DNA from: Aquilaria yunnanensis
Lineage: Eukaryota > Streptophyta > Magnoliopsida > Malvales > Thymelaeaceae
DNA: 64,000 nt
NCBI GenBank assembly: GCA_039654915.1
Contig: CM077596.1
Coordinates: 78,555,751 to 78,619,750 of the forward strand
Direction: 5' to 3'
Made by a program: the position numbers and the translations under genes. The notes below the pieces were generated by a model that worked only from the letters and a program-made list of their open reading frames with translations, was not told the origin of the DNA and made no database searches. Shown piece after piece: positions 12,682 through 23,857 of the stretch. Numbering within the stretch: the stretch's first letter is position 1; every line of letters starts with the position of its first letter.

Positions 12682-12990
12682 AGGTATCCTTGTTCAACCC
12701 ATCAACTAAGCCATAAGCCTAATATGTCTCTTCATTGTTGAAGCAATAACTTCCTCGCCGTCATGCATGCACTGGCAGAAGCGAGGAAAGGAGCGTAGAA
12801 TGTGTACAAGCATAGCTTTTCTTGAGAATAGTCAGATGTGTGTACATACATATGTATGACTGTTGCATTTGTTGCTGGAATTTGATAGGAAATTATATAA
12901 ATGTTGCTTTTTGATAATGTGAATATTAGCTAACATGTTGGCGGGTAACTGCAGCAGCCAACAAGTTGAGTTGGGTTTCAACTTCCAACG

Positions 12991-14445
12991 TCAACTTCTT
13001 CATTGAACAATTATTGTTTGTTTTTTATTTAAACAATTGTAAGAAGGACACGTGGATTTAGTTAGTATTATATTTTGAATATTCCAAATTATGCTAATCA
13101 TACTTGAGCACAAAGTGTTAAATATCTTTAGCGCTAGGTATATTGTATCCCATTTTTTTAGAGTATACTACATGAGATAATACATTTCATACCATTACAA
13201 TTTTCACAAAAAATAAATGTTAGAATATTATTTTGAGATGAAATAAATTAAATATTTTTTTTACATATTTTTATATGTATTCTAATTTTTCTCATTATAA
13301 TTTTTCAAATATAAATAAAATATCTATGATAGAAGATATTTTTTATATAAATATATAATGTTATATATAGAGCAAAACAAATATTACTCAATAAAAAACT
13401 AATTTATTGATGAGAAAAAAATGATACTTTAATAATAACAATACAATTTCTAATACCAAAAAAAAAAAGCAAAGGTAAAAGAAAAAGTAACCAAAAAAAT
13501 AAAAGTAAATATTTATGTTAAAATATATGTATTGATTATATTTTACCATTTTATATATTTATGTATGATATTTTGATGTAAAATAACCAAAAAAATATCT
13601 CATACATGTCTACAAAAAATATAATATCAAGATACGTACCTCACGGTATTTACGGTATACTACGATTTTATGACAAAATGTACATGGACTCTTCTCAACA
13701 ACCATTATTGGCTAGGGAGATTAACTCATTCATTTTCCTTCTTTTCTTACAGCCCATGGTTCTATAAGTTTTTATCGGTTTTTTCTTTTTTTCTTTAGAT
13801 TAAAGAGAAACATGGTTTAGTATTAAGCTGTGCCAAATAGTTTGGAAAATTTAAACATCCATTAATGCAATATTTTTAGCCTGGATATGGACAATGGCAT
13901 GAGGATCACATGGCACATAACTTGCCTAGGTTGTTATTTGACGTCTATATATTTTCTCTAATAAAATCCAAAAAAAGAGAATAATTGCCAGAAGTTGGTC
14001 CCTCTATTCCTACTTAGCAAGATATCAACTTGGGAGGAAGCAACGTAAAAAGAACTCCAGAAAGTTGAGATCACTGGTTTAATTATACATAGAGTAGCCA
14101 TCAAACTATGACAACTATTTTTTAATTTTCCATTACACCCCAGACTTAACTGAAAACAAATAGAGCTCCATTGCTTGTGTCTAGATTTACATTACATCAT
14201 AACTCGTAACAAGTTCACCAAATTAGATCCTAACATCAGTGCAAGAAGTTGAAGGCTGAAACAGTGAAACCTGATTGGCTACCCTGACTAAGACTAAGCT
14301 AATACAGTAGATTAAAAATAGAAATGCACGTTAGAAATTAAATGGAAGCTCCCGTTACCATCTCATAACACAACACCGAGAAGCTTTCTACTGATCTAAG
14401 AAAATATTGAAATATGGATCCAAATTTGGTTTCAAATGCAACTTC
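12991..14445. other. Intergenic, no gene seen
   Basis: AT-rich spacer after the duplication, leading into the 3' end of the bHLH gene on the minus strand (the last few hundred bases probably include its 3' UTR). No open frame with recognisable similarity and no clear transposon ends were found. Confidence 0.55.
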
Positions 14446-17400
14446 TCAGCATCTGCCTGCAGATTTCCCTAATGCTTGTTTAATCATTCCTGCTGGCGCA
14501 ACTGCAAGTCCACGAAACTGCAAAACAAATGGTTAAGTCAGTTAGAAATGTTACCGGCATCTTATATGATTGAGATCAATTAAAATTTCTCTTTTACCCC
14601 CTTCTGAATCAATTTGAGGCCTCAAGGACTTTTGTTGCATACCTTAGATTTGAGGATTAAAGTGAGAACACCATCAACAGTGGATGATTGAATGGTATGG
14701 GCATCTAAGTGGAGGTTGTTGATGGCATCCATGATATCCAGCAAAATGTACTCCCTATAAGGGCATCTCATATGAATGAGAACCTCCTGGCCTTTAATAC
14801 TGACCTTCAAATCTGGTACAGGGCCTTCTTTCAGTATAAGCTCATCCGGGTTGATTTCATGGCTTTCCTCGATTTCGGATGCCTTCCTCTTATTAATCCA
14901 TTGTGTCCTGCCACCATCAACCTTTCTACTCTCGTTGTTATCTGATGTTTCCTCCATCAAGTCCAAATAATTTCTTCTAGGTCTTGACTCATAGTCCACC
15001 AATTTCATGCAAGACTCAAGCTCTCCTACTCTTGCTTCCAGCCGTTTCAGGTACTTGATTGTATCATTAAGTAGTGAAGCTTCGTCAATCTGCGAAAAAC
15101 AACTTCAAACATGTTAGCCGAGAAAGAAGTGAATAACGGGGTTCGGATTTATGAAAATAATAATAATAATTAAATATATTATTTATTTAAGTTAAATCAC
15201 CTCACAAGCAGAAGGAACCATAGACCTGAGGACCTGATACTTATTGTTCTCACTTATTTTATCTGATGGAGCATTTTCTATGCCACTATCAGCATTTTCC
15301 AATTTCCCCAAGCAGTGGTTGTTTTCACCAATTTCCTTTTGAAACTTGAGAGATCTTCCACTGTGCATCAAGGGCACTGTAATTAATATCTTTTGCAGTA
15401 TATTTTGTCGCAGCTGCGGTCTATGACTCTTGGCTCTCTCTCCTTTTGTCCAACCCACAAAGCTAGACTTGTTGCACGGGAAATTAAAGCATGGGCCTTC
15501 CAAGCCAGCTGAACTTTTCAGAATAGCTGAAATAGTTTTCGTGAAGTGCAAGTAACTCTCTGCCCCAAGATCTGAATAGCTAAGTTTTGTGTGGTTGCCT
15601 TCTTGGACCTCTTCGATGTGCCTATAGCTTAAACTTCCACTCTCAGAGAGAACGATACCAGCTCCATCTTGATTAACAATGGCTTCAGAAATGCTGTCAC
15701 TGGAGTTTAATGGATGCAGAATGCCATTGCTCATGTTATCATCCATGAGCTGCCACCTTTGAGGTTGAGAATAACCGCCATTCACCATTCCAAGCACGAA
15801 GGAGTCCACTTTCTCTCTGTCATTTTGATAGCCAAATGAACACTCATCAGGAGAATCAATGTTGCATTCTTCACTTACACTCACTTGTACTCCTATAATC
15901 CCCTCCTGATCAAACCTCATTTCTTGTGGAGGTGAATAAGAGTTCTCTAGATCCAGCACATCCACTGTCTCAGGGTTAACCTTAGCAGATACGGGACCTT
16001 TATCATCATCTGACAGGTTTGGAGAAGGTGGAGATTTCTGTATGCAGAAAGGCTTTGAAAAGTCTAGCAAGGAAGTCTTCATGTGCTGAAGAAGATTAAA
16101 GTCCTCAGGAACCTTGGTAAAATTCATTGAAAAAGATAAAGAATGTTAATTATAAACTACTAGTTCAGTAAGGTCTAGATATCTTTTGCTGCAGCAGTTA
16201 TGCAGATAATGCTTGAGGAACTGAAACATGAGTCTTCCTTCAGAAAGAACTCACCATTTCAGTAACACCCACCTCAACCACACCGCCAAGATATGGGAAA
16301 CAAACCACCGTCTGTGAAAACAAATTACAGAAGGTATAAACAGTCATATCATGATATTAGATGAATGACATTGCTAAATGCTCATTCTTATTCTCTCAGC
16401 ACACCCTACTAAATTCTCCTCACTCTCTGCAAACCTTCCAGGCAAAAAAAATGGTTCAAGTTCTGGTACAGGATTGTGCCAATATTGCAGACTCAGTTTG
16501 CATTCACTTAAAGACTGACCTTTAAACTATAGCAAGTGATAATATATGTACAACCAGAACAAGAATTTTCTGTACATAGAAGTTTTGCATGAATTGAAAG
16601 CTTATTTTTGTGGTCCAAGTAAGGATTTCTTACCTGAATAGAAGCACTCTAAAGGCAGTGATTGATGTCAATCAGAAACCAGGTTCACAAGCAAACAACA
16701 GAAACGTCAGTTTGGTTAAGTGATTAGGGAACTGTAGCAACCTTTTGTCCAATAAATACTGACCTTTGCAAGGAGAGAGCGCAAGAATACTTTGCTATCT
16801 GCATACTGAGCATTGCATAACCAGATGGTCTCCCTGTTTGCCAATGATCGTCCGGGCAAGCTATTCAACAATGCAGTGGAAGAATGACTAAAAGTTAGCA
16901 GAAATGTAGACTTCATGAAACTTGCAAAAAGAAAAAGTTCAACTGAAACAGAGGTTCCATACCCCTCGCCCGGATTGAACACAAAGGACATGCAAACCAA
17001 GTAATACCACTCTTCATCAGTCAAGTCCTCAGGAGACAAAGCTGCAGAAGGCCTATTGGCTGGGTCTATTTCACCCTCCTGAAGAGATTCGTAGAGCTCC
17101 CTCAGCTGCTCACTTCTCTGTAGACCTATTTTATCAGCTCTGAGCTCCATTGCTTGAACTGACTTCCTTGTTTTTATGTCTCCATTGTAGTACCCATTAC
17201 ACCACTCAAGTACCCTAAGCGCGGCATTGTCCCAAATAGTAAAGATATGTGATAAAAAAGATGCAGTATTATATTGTATACTTCAAGTCAAAAAAGTTGC
17301 AAATCCATTATCACTTGCCTAAATTATCTATGTCTAGAACTTGGACCACCACATAAATACACATTGCTACGACTATAACGCAAGCCCAGCTCTTCAAAGT

Positions 17401-17692
17401 TAACAAAGACTGGTTTTCCAATATTTGGTATTACACTGTGGCAACATTAATTGGATGAAATGAGATGAACAAAATTCCCACGACCCAACCCAACTAGTTT
17501 GACATAGTTCGGTGCAGGTTAAGTATAAATTGAAGAACACAGAGAATAGAAACTAACAATACAATACCCTTGTTGAGTAGGTGATGAAGACCAGAAAATT
17601 GCATAACTCCACTGGATACTCCTAACTGCAACTGCAAGCCGCTTCCCCAAGTTTGCTGGCACTACATCCTGCTTCTGAACAATTTCAGCCAT
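14446..17692 (-). CDS. GL3/EGL3-like bHLH-type regulator lacking a basic region
   Basis: Eight exons on the minus strand join in frame to encode 658 residues: 17568-17692, 16963-17214, 16764-16860, 16634-16648 (a 15-bp micro-exon), 16255-16311, 15201-16112, 14643-15089, 14446-14517. The N-terminal 190 residues match the MYB-interacting region of subgroup IIIf bHLH proteins ([59 protein letters not shown]). The C-terminus has the second HLH helix ([19 protein letters not shown]) and an ACT-like dimerisation region near residues 575-640. In this family the proteins join R2R3-MYB and WD40 partners to control anthocyanin, trichome or root-hair programmes in the nucleus. Unusually, where the E-box-contacting H..ER.RR segment should precede LRSMVPS, the sequence (about residues 445-475) is acidic/polar with no such residues. 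The frame is intact throughout, so this looks like a real variant rather than a dead gene. The GL3/EGL3 assignment is by similarity of motifs I can recall. Confidence 0.9.
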
Positions 17693-19766
17693 TGTTGAGC
17701 ACGTGAAGGTTGGTCCTTCCTATGCACTCACAGAAGTGAAAGACACATCACCAGAAACGACATAGGGAAAGGTTTAATTCGCTTTTCTAGGAGACCCAAA
17801 TGAGAAAAGCCTGAGCTTGGAACTGTTTCTTTACTGGTGAAGAATTACAGTGTTCTGAAACACACAAAAGACGGGAGCTTTTTCCCTCACTTAGAAGCGT
17901 GTCGTTTTGGGGTTTGAAGATTTTTTGAAATTTGAAGTGAATGACTTGAAGTTGAAAATCACTGGGCGCATTATGAAGAGGAACCAAAAAGAGTATTGCA
18001 GTACCGGACGCAAAACAATAAAAATAAATAATAATAATAATAATCAAACAGTGTTGGAGTACGTGTAATTTAACAACTACATAATATCATTATCCTATCT
18101 GACTTCCCACAAATGATAGTGGTATCAAGCGAGAATGTGATATTTAGTCCTCTTCTCTTAAGTTTAGTCTCAGATTTGGTGGTATTAATGGAGATTTTGG
18201 ATTGTTATTCTTTAGTAATAATCAATATCGTGTATCTTCAGCTTATTCCTATGCTGCTCTCTTAATTTCTCAATCTCCTTATTAGCTTTTATGATTGATT
18301 CTGTTTACCAAAAATAAAAACAATTTGCTAACATCTATAGATCTACTGAACATTTGCTTATTGCTTGTTTTTGCCACTCCATCAATATTGAACTGTCAAT
18401 TGTGACTTTAAATCCTTTATTATTTCAATAAATTGACAGATTTCTTCAACTGTTATTAAGTATCCTCTGATACCAAGTAATGATTCTGAGTATTAAAAAA
18501 AAACTTGTTGATGGAGGCCTAACTGCCTTGAGTATTTTCTCCCACATGAAGGCTTTGAGCATAAAAGAAATGAAACAAATGCGCTGCAATGGACATTTTT
18601 GCCAGGAGGGGAACAATCTGACTGAAGAGGGATTTTGGAGATCTTTACTTCAAATGTTTTAGGGATTACTGTTTCTCACCGTTTATTGAAGAGATCTTTA
18701 CTTCAAATGTTTTAGGGATTTTGGAGATCGTTTGGTATAGACTATAAGACTCGTTCTTTTAAAAGGTGTACACTAATTAAACGATAACATTTCAAGTTGT
18801 TTGAAAGGCAAAATTATTGTTTTTATTTTTTGCAAAATCATATATTTTATATATGTTTTATTTTTCATTCAAAAACTGGAAATTTATAAAAAAAAATAAT
18901 TATTTCTAAAAAATTCTAAAAAAGTAATCACGTGGTTAAACTTTGAATTTTTAAATGATATAACTTAAAGAAAAACAATAAAAACAATCATTTATATTAA
19001 GCTTCATTAGCGGGAAACTAGAGCAAAAAGCGGTTATTGCCACTTATTTTTAATTTTTATCCACAATCAACACTTGTAAAAAACTAATACTTTTTATTTT
19101 CAGATAATCACTTGAATCATATTTTTTTGTCCAAAATAATAATTATCATGAAATTTTTCCTTGTACAGTTTAAAAATAAATAAAAATTACTCACTTTTTG
19201 TTAAAAAAAACGAGAGAAAAAGAAAAAAAGTCTTAAAAATTATTTTTAGACTTCTTAAAATATAAAATTTTAAGTGATATATGAGTTGAATAAATAATTT
19301 TTTTATATAAAAATAATTATTAATAATTATTTGTTAATAATCTTTCAGAAATGCACTGTAGGCCGTTTGGCCCGTTCACAGTGGAGCCAATACATCTGTT
19401 GGTTGTTAGCAGCAGTTTCTTGCAAATAAGAAAGACAAAGATGTTTGCCTTGGCGAATGAGCCACGAGAATTCGTACGGATTTATGGAAAAAAAATGCTC
19501 ATTGAGCCCATCATTGTCGTTGGCCCTGTTGCCTGTTGGCAGTCATTGGCGGCTTTGCCTGACTTTTTTGTCTGCTCCTCATTAACTTTTTACCTATTAA
19601 ATTCACTAGTCCTTAGGCCATTTTCCTAAGTTTGGTTGTTTATAAAATCGACCAAATTAATATGTGTTTGTATAAACGATCCACTATTATCCCAAAAATT
19701 AGTTAGAATTACAGCCGGCCCTATTTTTCAGGACCTTAAAAAACTCGCAGCTATATTAACCATCAT
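17693..19766. other. Upstream region of the bHLH gene and AT-rich spacer
   Basis: The first few hundred bases should hold the promoter and 5' UTR of the minus-strand bHLH gene. The rest is AT-rich with no convincing gene. A stretch of about 30 bases (18637-18668) is repeated directly near 18688-18718. Fragments around 18120-18560 look like worn transposon coding sequence but cannot be assigned. Confidence 0.5.
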
Positions 19767-19774
19767 CCCCCAAC

Positions 19775-22700
19775 TAGAGATGGGCGGCGGATCAACCTGA
19801 CCCAGACTGGTTTGAAGGCCGGCCTTGGACCTAGGTCAAGGAAGACCGGACTCAGACGGGTCCCGGGTCAGGTTTGAGCCAGGTTTGGAGGTTTTTTTTA
19901 TTTAAAAAAAAAAAATTAAAAATATAATTAATTGTATATGTAATAAATATTTTTAAGAAAAAACATCATATCCTGTGTAAGTTTTATTAAGTAAAAAAAT
20001 TAAATGACACTTACAAATAATTGGAACAAGCCTTACATTTTGAAATGAAAAAAATGCTCCAAAAATGATGAAAAATAAAAACCTATGATTTGTGTTTAAT
20101 AGCATAATCATATTAAATACAAATTACATGTATGATTAAAAAAAAAATTTCAAATCTCGATATCGAATATTACCTCGTCATCCAAACTCTTTTGGTCTTA
20201 GTGTTAGAGTGCTGTGAGGCCTATACTTCCACCGCTTCGGGTGTCAATCTTAATCGTTTCTCTTATATCACTCATTTTCTTGTACTAAACGCTGCTTCAA
20301 ATGATACAGTGGGAACTGGAACGGCAAAAATCTCCTATGCGATTATCGACAAAATTGGAAACCCTGATCCCTTTTGTTTCCACCACTTCAATATGTCAAT
20401 GTTACTTGACTCGAATGATGTATTGAGATAGTCATTGACCTCAGCTAATCCCGATGTCGTTAATCGAGGTCGTTTAAGCATTTGGAGAGCCGGGTTAAAT
20501 CTTGATAAAGTTGATCTCCTTGAAGGCTCAGTTTGAGTAGTTTCGGATATTACCTTATCTAAATGTCGCTCACAATATAACTTGTATAAAGAATGCAAGT
20601 ACTTAGAAGCAGTAGCAGACATAGCCAAAACATTTATATTAGACATTTCTAAATAAGTATGACAAATTCTTTCAAGCATTGTTGTTGTGCCCGTTAATTT
20701 GACATATGGGTCAAGCAAAAAAACAACTAAAAAGATAGGTAGAACGTTTTCGAAATATTGAAACCACTTAGCCCGCATGGCTTCGACAGTCAGTTTTAAC
20801 AACTCATCATCTTTAAACTAATATAAAGCATATGTAATGTTCACTAAATAAAACAAAACTTGATGAATGGTTGGGTAGTAAACATCAGAGAAAAATTCAG
20901 TAACCTTGTAAAAAAACTTAAGCAATTCACTGGTTTTAGAACATTTTTTCCAAACTTCAGTCATAAGAAATTCACAACTCATTTTCAAGTTCATGAAATG
21001 CGTCAACAAATTTGCGGACAGGAATGCATCTTACAACATCAAATATGTGGAGTTCCAATGGATTGGGCAATCCAATTTAAACCGTTTCCAAGAAAATTCT
21101 TTTTGATTTTCAAAACAAAACCTTTTAAATGCACAAAACACAACAGGTCTTGATTTTAAATACATCAATGAGTTCCAAATAGGCAGAATTTTATTTTGGA
21201 GAACTTCTAAACTCTTTTGTACACAAAGTTCAAAATATGATACATGCATCTCACGTGAAAGAATGCACCGTTGAGAGGCAGTTTCAATACTTGACTCAAA
21301 AGGCAAGTGGTAACATCATTGTTTGAAGCATTATCAAATAAAATGCATAGGACTTTATCAGAACAAAAATAATCACGTAAAGTTTCTAAGATGCAATTGA
21401 ATATATGATAACCAGTATGATCCATTTTAATGACCCTAAATGACAAATTTTATTTTTGCAGAATCTAATTAGGATCAAACCAATGAGAAGTTGTGATTTT
21501 AAATGCATGATTTAATTGTGATTTTATCCAAGATTCTATGTGCACATCTTTAACTTGTGAAAAAAGATTTTTCTGGTAAGCATCATCCTATTTATCATGC
21601 GTTCTCTACAAGATTGTTGGTTAAAATGAAATATATCTGGCCTACCAGCGTCTGTTGTAGACCCAAGTTGTGTTTGTCCTCCAAAACTAGTCTTGACACT
21701 GGGGAGGACATTAGGATGTTGATTTTCAATATGTCACTTTAGTGTTCCGGTGCCAAAAAAATTTTTATGCACCAATTTTTTCCCGCAATGTTTGTATTTC
21801 CCATACCTTATCTGCCCTTTGTGTATGAGCTCATAATACTCCCAAACCCAAGCAATTAGTCTCGAGAATTTACCCTGTCCTTGGGTTTCCTCCACAGTTG
21901 GTCCATGACTTGTCAGCGTCCATTATGTTGACGGATCCCCAGCCGTCGTCACATCTAACTCTTTAACTTCATCATCCAATAATTGATTGTCGAGTCCTAA
22001 ATTGTAATTCATCACATCGATTTCAACATCATCATCATGAAACTCTTTAATAGAGATGCCTTTATCGGTAGGCCGAGAACAACGACGAAACAAGCCTCGG
22101 AGGCCGATGGTGTGGGAAGATGAACTCTCCATCAACTTGCTCCTTCCTCTTAAAGCCATGAGTCACGAATTAATAGTAGTGACTAATGAAAAATTAAGAA
22201 GAGATTATGAAGATATTATGTGGAGACTAGCAAGAAATTTGGAAGAGATTAAGAAAAAAACTCAAATACTTGAGAGAATATAGTAGAGGAAGAAAATAGA
22301 TTGAGTGATAATGTGAGGGTAAAGTAAAAATGGCATTGGTATGACATTGGTATTTATAGGGGAGGGATAAAAATTATTTGGACAAAAAAGTCTATAAAAA
22401 TGTAGTTTTTGGGAAGGGTGAAAATGAAATTTTGGGGGGCTAAAATGGAGTAGAAAACCATTGGAGGGCCTAATTTGCAATTAACCCATTTAAATTTTTT
22501 TTTTGCAAGGAGCCATTGGGGCCGCTATAGGGCCGGATCGGCTGATCTTGGGCCAGTCTTTAGTCGGGTCGGACCATGGGTCAAAATCGGGTTTCGTATT
22601 GGGCTAGGGGCGGTCTGTTTTGTACAATTCTCTCATTCAAGCTCATATTCGGCTCATATCTATGCGGGGTTTTTCCCAAGCTGTGTCATCGCGGGTTTGA

Positions 22701-22776
22701 CAAAATCGGAGTTTGGTTTGACTTGTGGGCCAATCCTAGTTTGGGTCGAGTTGAACCGGCCCATGTCCAGCCTCTA
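19775..22776 (-). mobile_element. hAT-superfamily transposon, decayed
   Basis: A complete 3,002-bp element by its ends. A perfect 8-bp target duplication CCCCCAAC flanks it (19767-19774 and 22777-22784). The imperfect terminal inverted repeats start TAGAG, followed by ATGGGC-type sequence and TCAAC..GACCCA. The subterminal zones (19780-19890 and about 22510-22770) are GC-rich and inverted relative to each other. It carries a minus-strand transposase relic. Structure and coding content both point to an hAT element of the plant BED-finger type. Confidence 0.9.
20330..22159 (-). pseudogene. hAT transposase relic (BED finger and dimerisation domain)
   Basis: Minus-strand coding remnant inside the hAT element. 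From its 5' end (22159) it shows an acidic leader, then near 21740-21800 a BED-type zinc-finger remnant (KYKHCGKKL...GTGTLK) with a missing cysteine and an in-frame stop. The catalytic-core pieces around 21207-21446 include ILFDNASNND and the FFHVRCMYHILNF block. The C-terminal hAT dimerisation region lies at 20335-20802 (LDPYVKL, then SSNIDILKWWKQKG). Multiple stops and frameshifts separate the pieces, so it cannot make an active transposase. Confidence 0.85.
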
Positions 22777-22784
22777 CCCCCAAC

Positions 22785-23857
22785 GTCTTTCTGAGTTATC
22801 ATCGTGTTAGTAATAGTCAAAATCTCTATTGCATTATCAGTTGGTTATTGCTGTCATTACATTAGCCATCAGTAATATAGTGACGACCTGATCTCCATGA
22901 GCAATGATGTCTACTAGAGTTTGGGTAAAACTAGATTCGAAATTAATAAAAATATCATCCAATTGGGGGTTTCAGATGAACAACACCTCATCCAAATTAG
23001 GAAGTGGTGCGGTAGTTGGGGTGGCTAATCAAGGTGGCTTGGAAAGACATGGGATGTGGGAAGGGTCATGAAACAAAAAAAAAAAGCAACTAAGGCCGGT
23101 AAAAGGATTGGTTGAGGATAAGTCAAAGATATGTGATTAAACATTGAGACTAAGGTTATAAGGTAAATTAATAAAACCTAAAAGCACATAAGATCTCTTG
23201 CCTACACAAGAAAACATGATAATGAGTGTCGTTTAAATTGAAACAAACAGATTGAAAAAAAAAATCCCTTATGTTTCCAACTTTGAACAATTTTATCATT
23301 CTAATTTTTTTTTGTAAAATAAACTGTTTGAAAAACAAATACTTTAGCTAGATTACCTATTAATTGTTTTATAAGTATAATATTTCATTATAACACCAAC
23401 TAGCCCTATAAGTCTTTTTTAGTATGAAAAAAAAAAAGAAGATACATGCCTATACTACTTGTAATCGGGCCGCTTTACAAATCAATAGAGGTTCATCTCT
23501 GATTGTTGAAGTTCTGGTCAATACCGATCAAAGTGATGGAGATTCCATTTATCTCTCTGATATCTTTTTTGATTTTGGCCGATTATGGAATCGTAAGAAA
23601 AAGGTTGACCAGAGGATCAATTGAAAATGCAAGTCTAAGACAGGGGAAAGTATTTCAAGAAAGGGTGCAAATAGATATAAAAGGGCAAAATTAGCCACCC
23701 ACCCTTTAATGGTTTTAAATGACCCTATCTCATTGGTGAGGATTACTCGCTAGAATTTGGCAATTCAACTTAATGTAGATCATTCTGTTCAAGTTTTCTC
23801 TGCAGTGCACACTAATGGCTTTTTTGGGTTTGAGCCAAATCAAACCTCAAGGGCCAA
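22785..23857. other. Spacer between hAT element and LINE relic
   Basis: AT-rich sequence with short open frames only (for example 23424-23624). It may include the worn ORF1 region of the LINE that follows, since it lies directly upstream of the endonuclease block, but I see no zinc-knuckle or other ORF1 motif to prove it. Confidence 0.4.

Larger units (their letters stand above)
6897..12990. repeat. Segmental tandem duplication, copy B
   Basis: Second unit of the tandem duplication, about 6.1 kb. It is longer than copy A mainly because of a 961-bp hAT-like insertion (9144-10104) and expanded simple repeats (a TA run at 7859-7921, an ATT run near 8400-8447, extra GGCT units near 7212). The dioxygenase gene in this copy is disrupted. 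Alignment to copy A gives the pre-insertion sequence for the hAT-like element. Confidence 0.9.

Noticed and set aside
15090..15200. Missing bHLH basic region hidden in the intron between exons 6 and 7
   Set aside because: The 111-bp intron was read in all minus-strand frames; it is AT-rich with stops and encodes no H..ER.RR motif.
18117..18135. A primer-binding-site-like TGGTATCAAGC suggesting another Copia element
   Set aside because: No LTR or Copia coding sequence could be found on either side; a short match like this can occur by chance.
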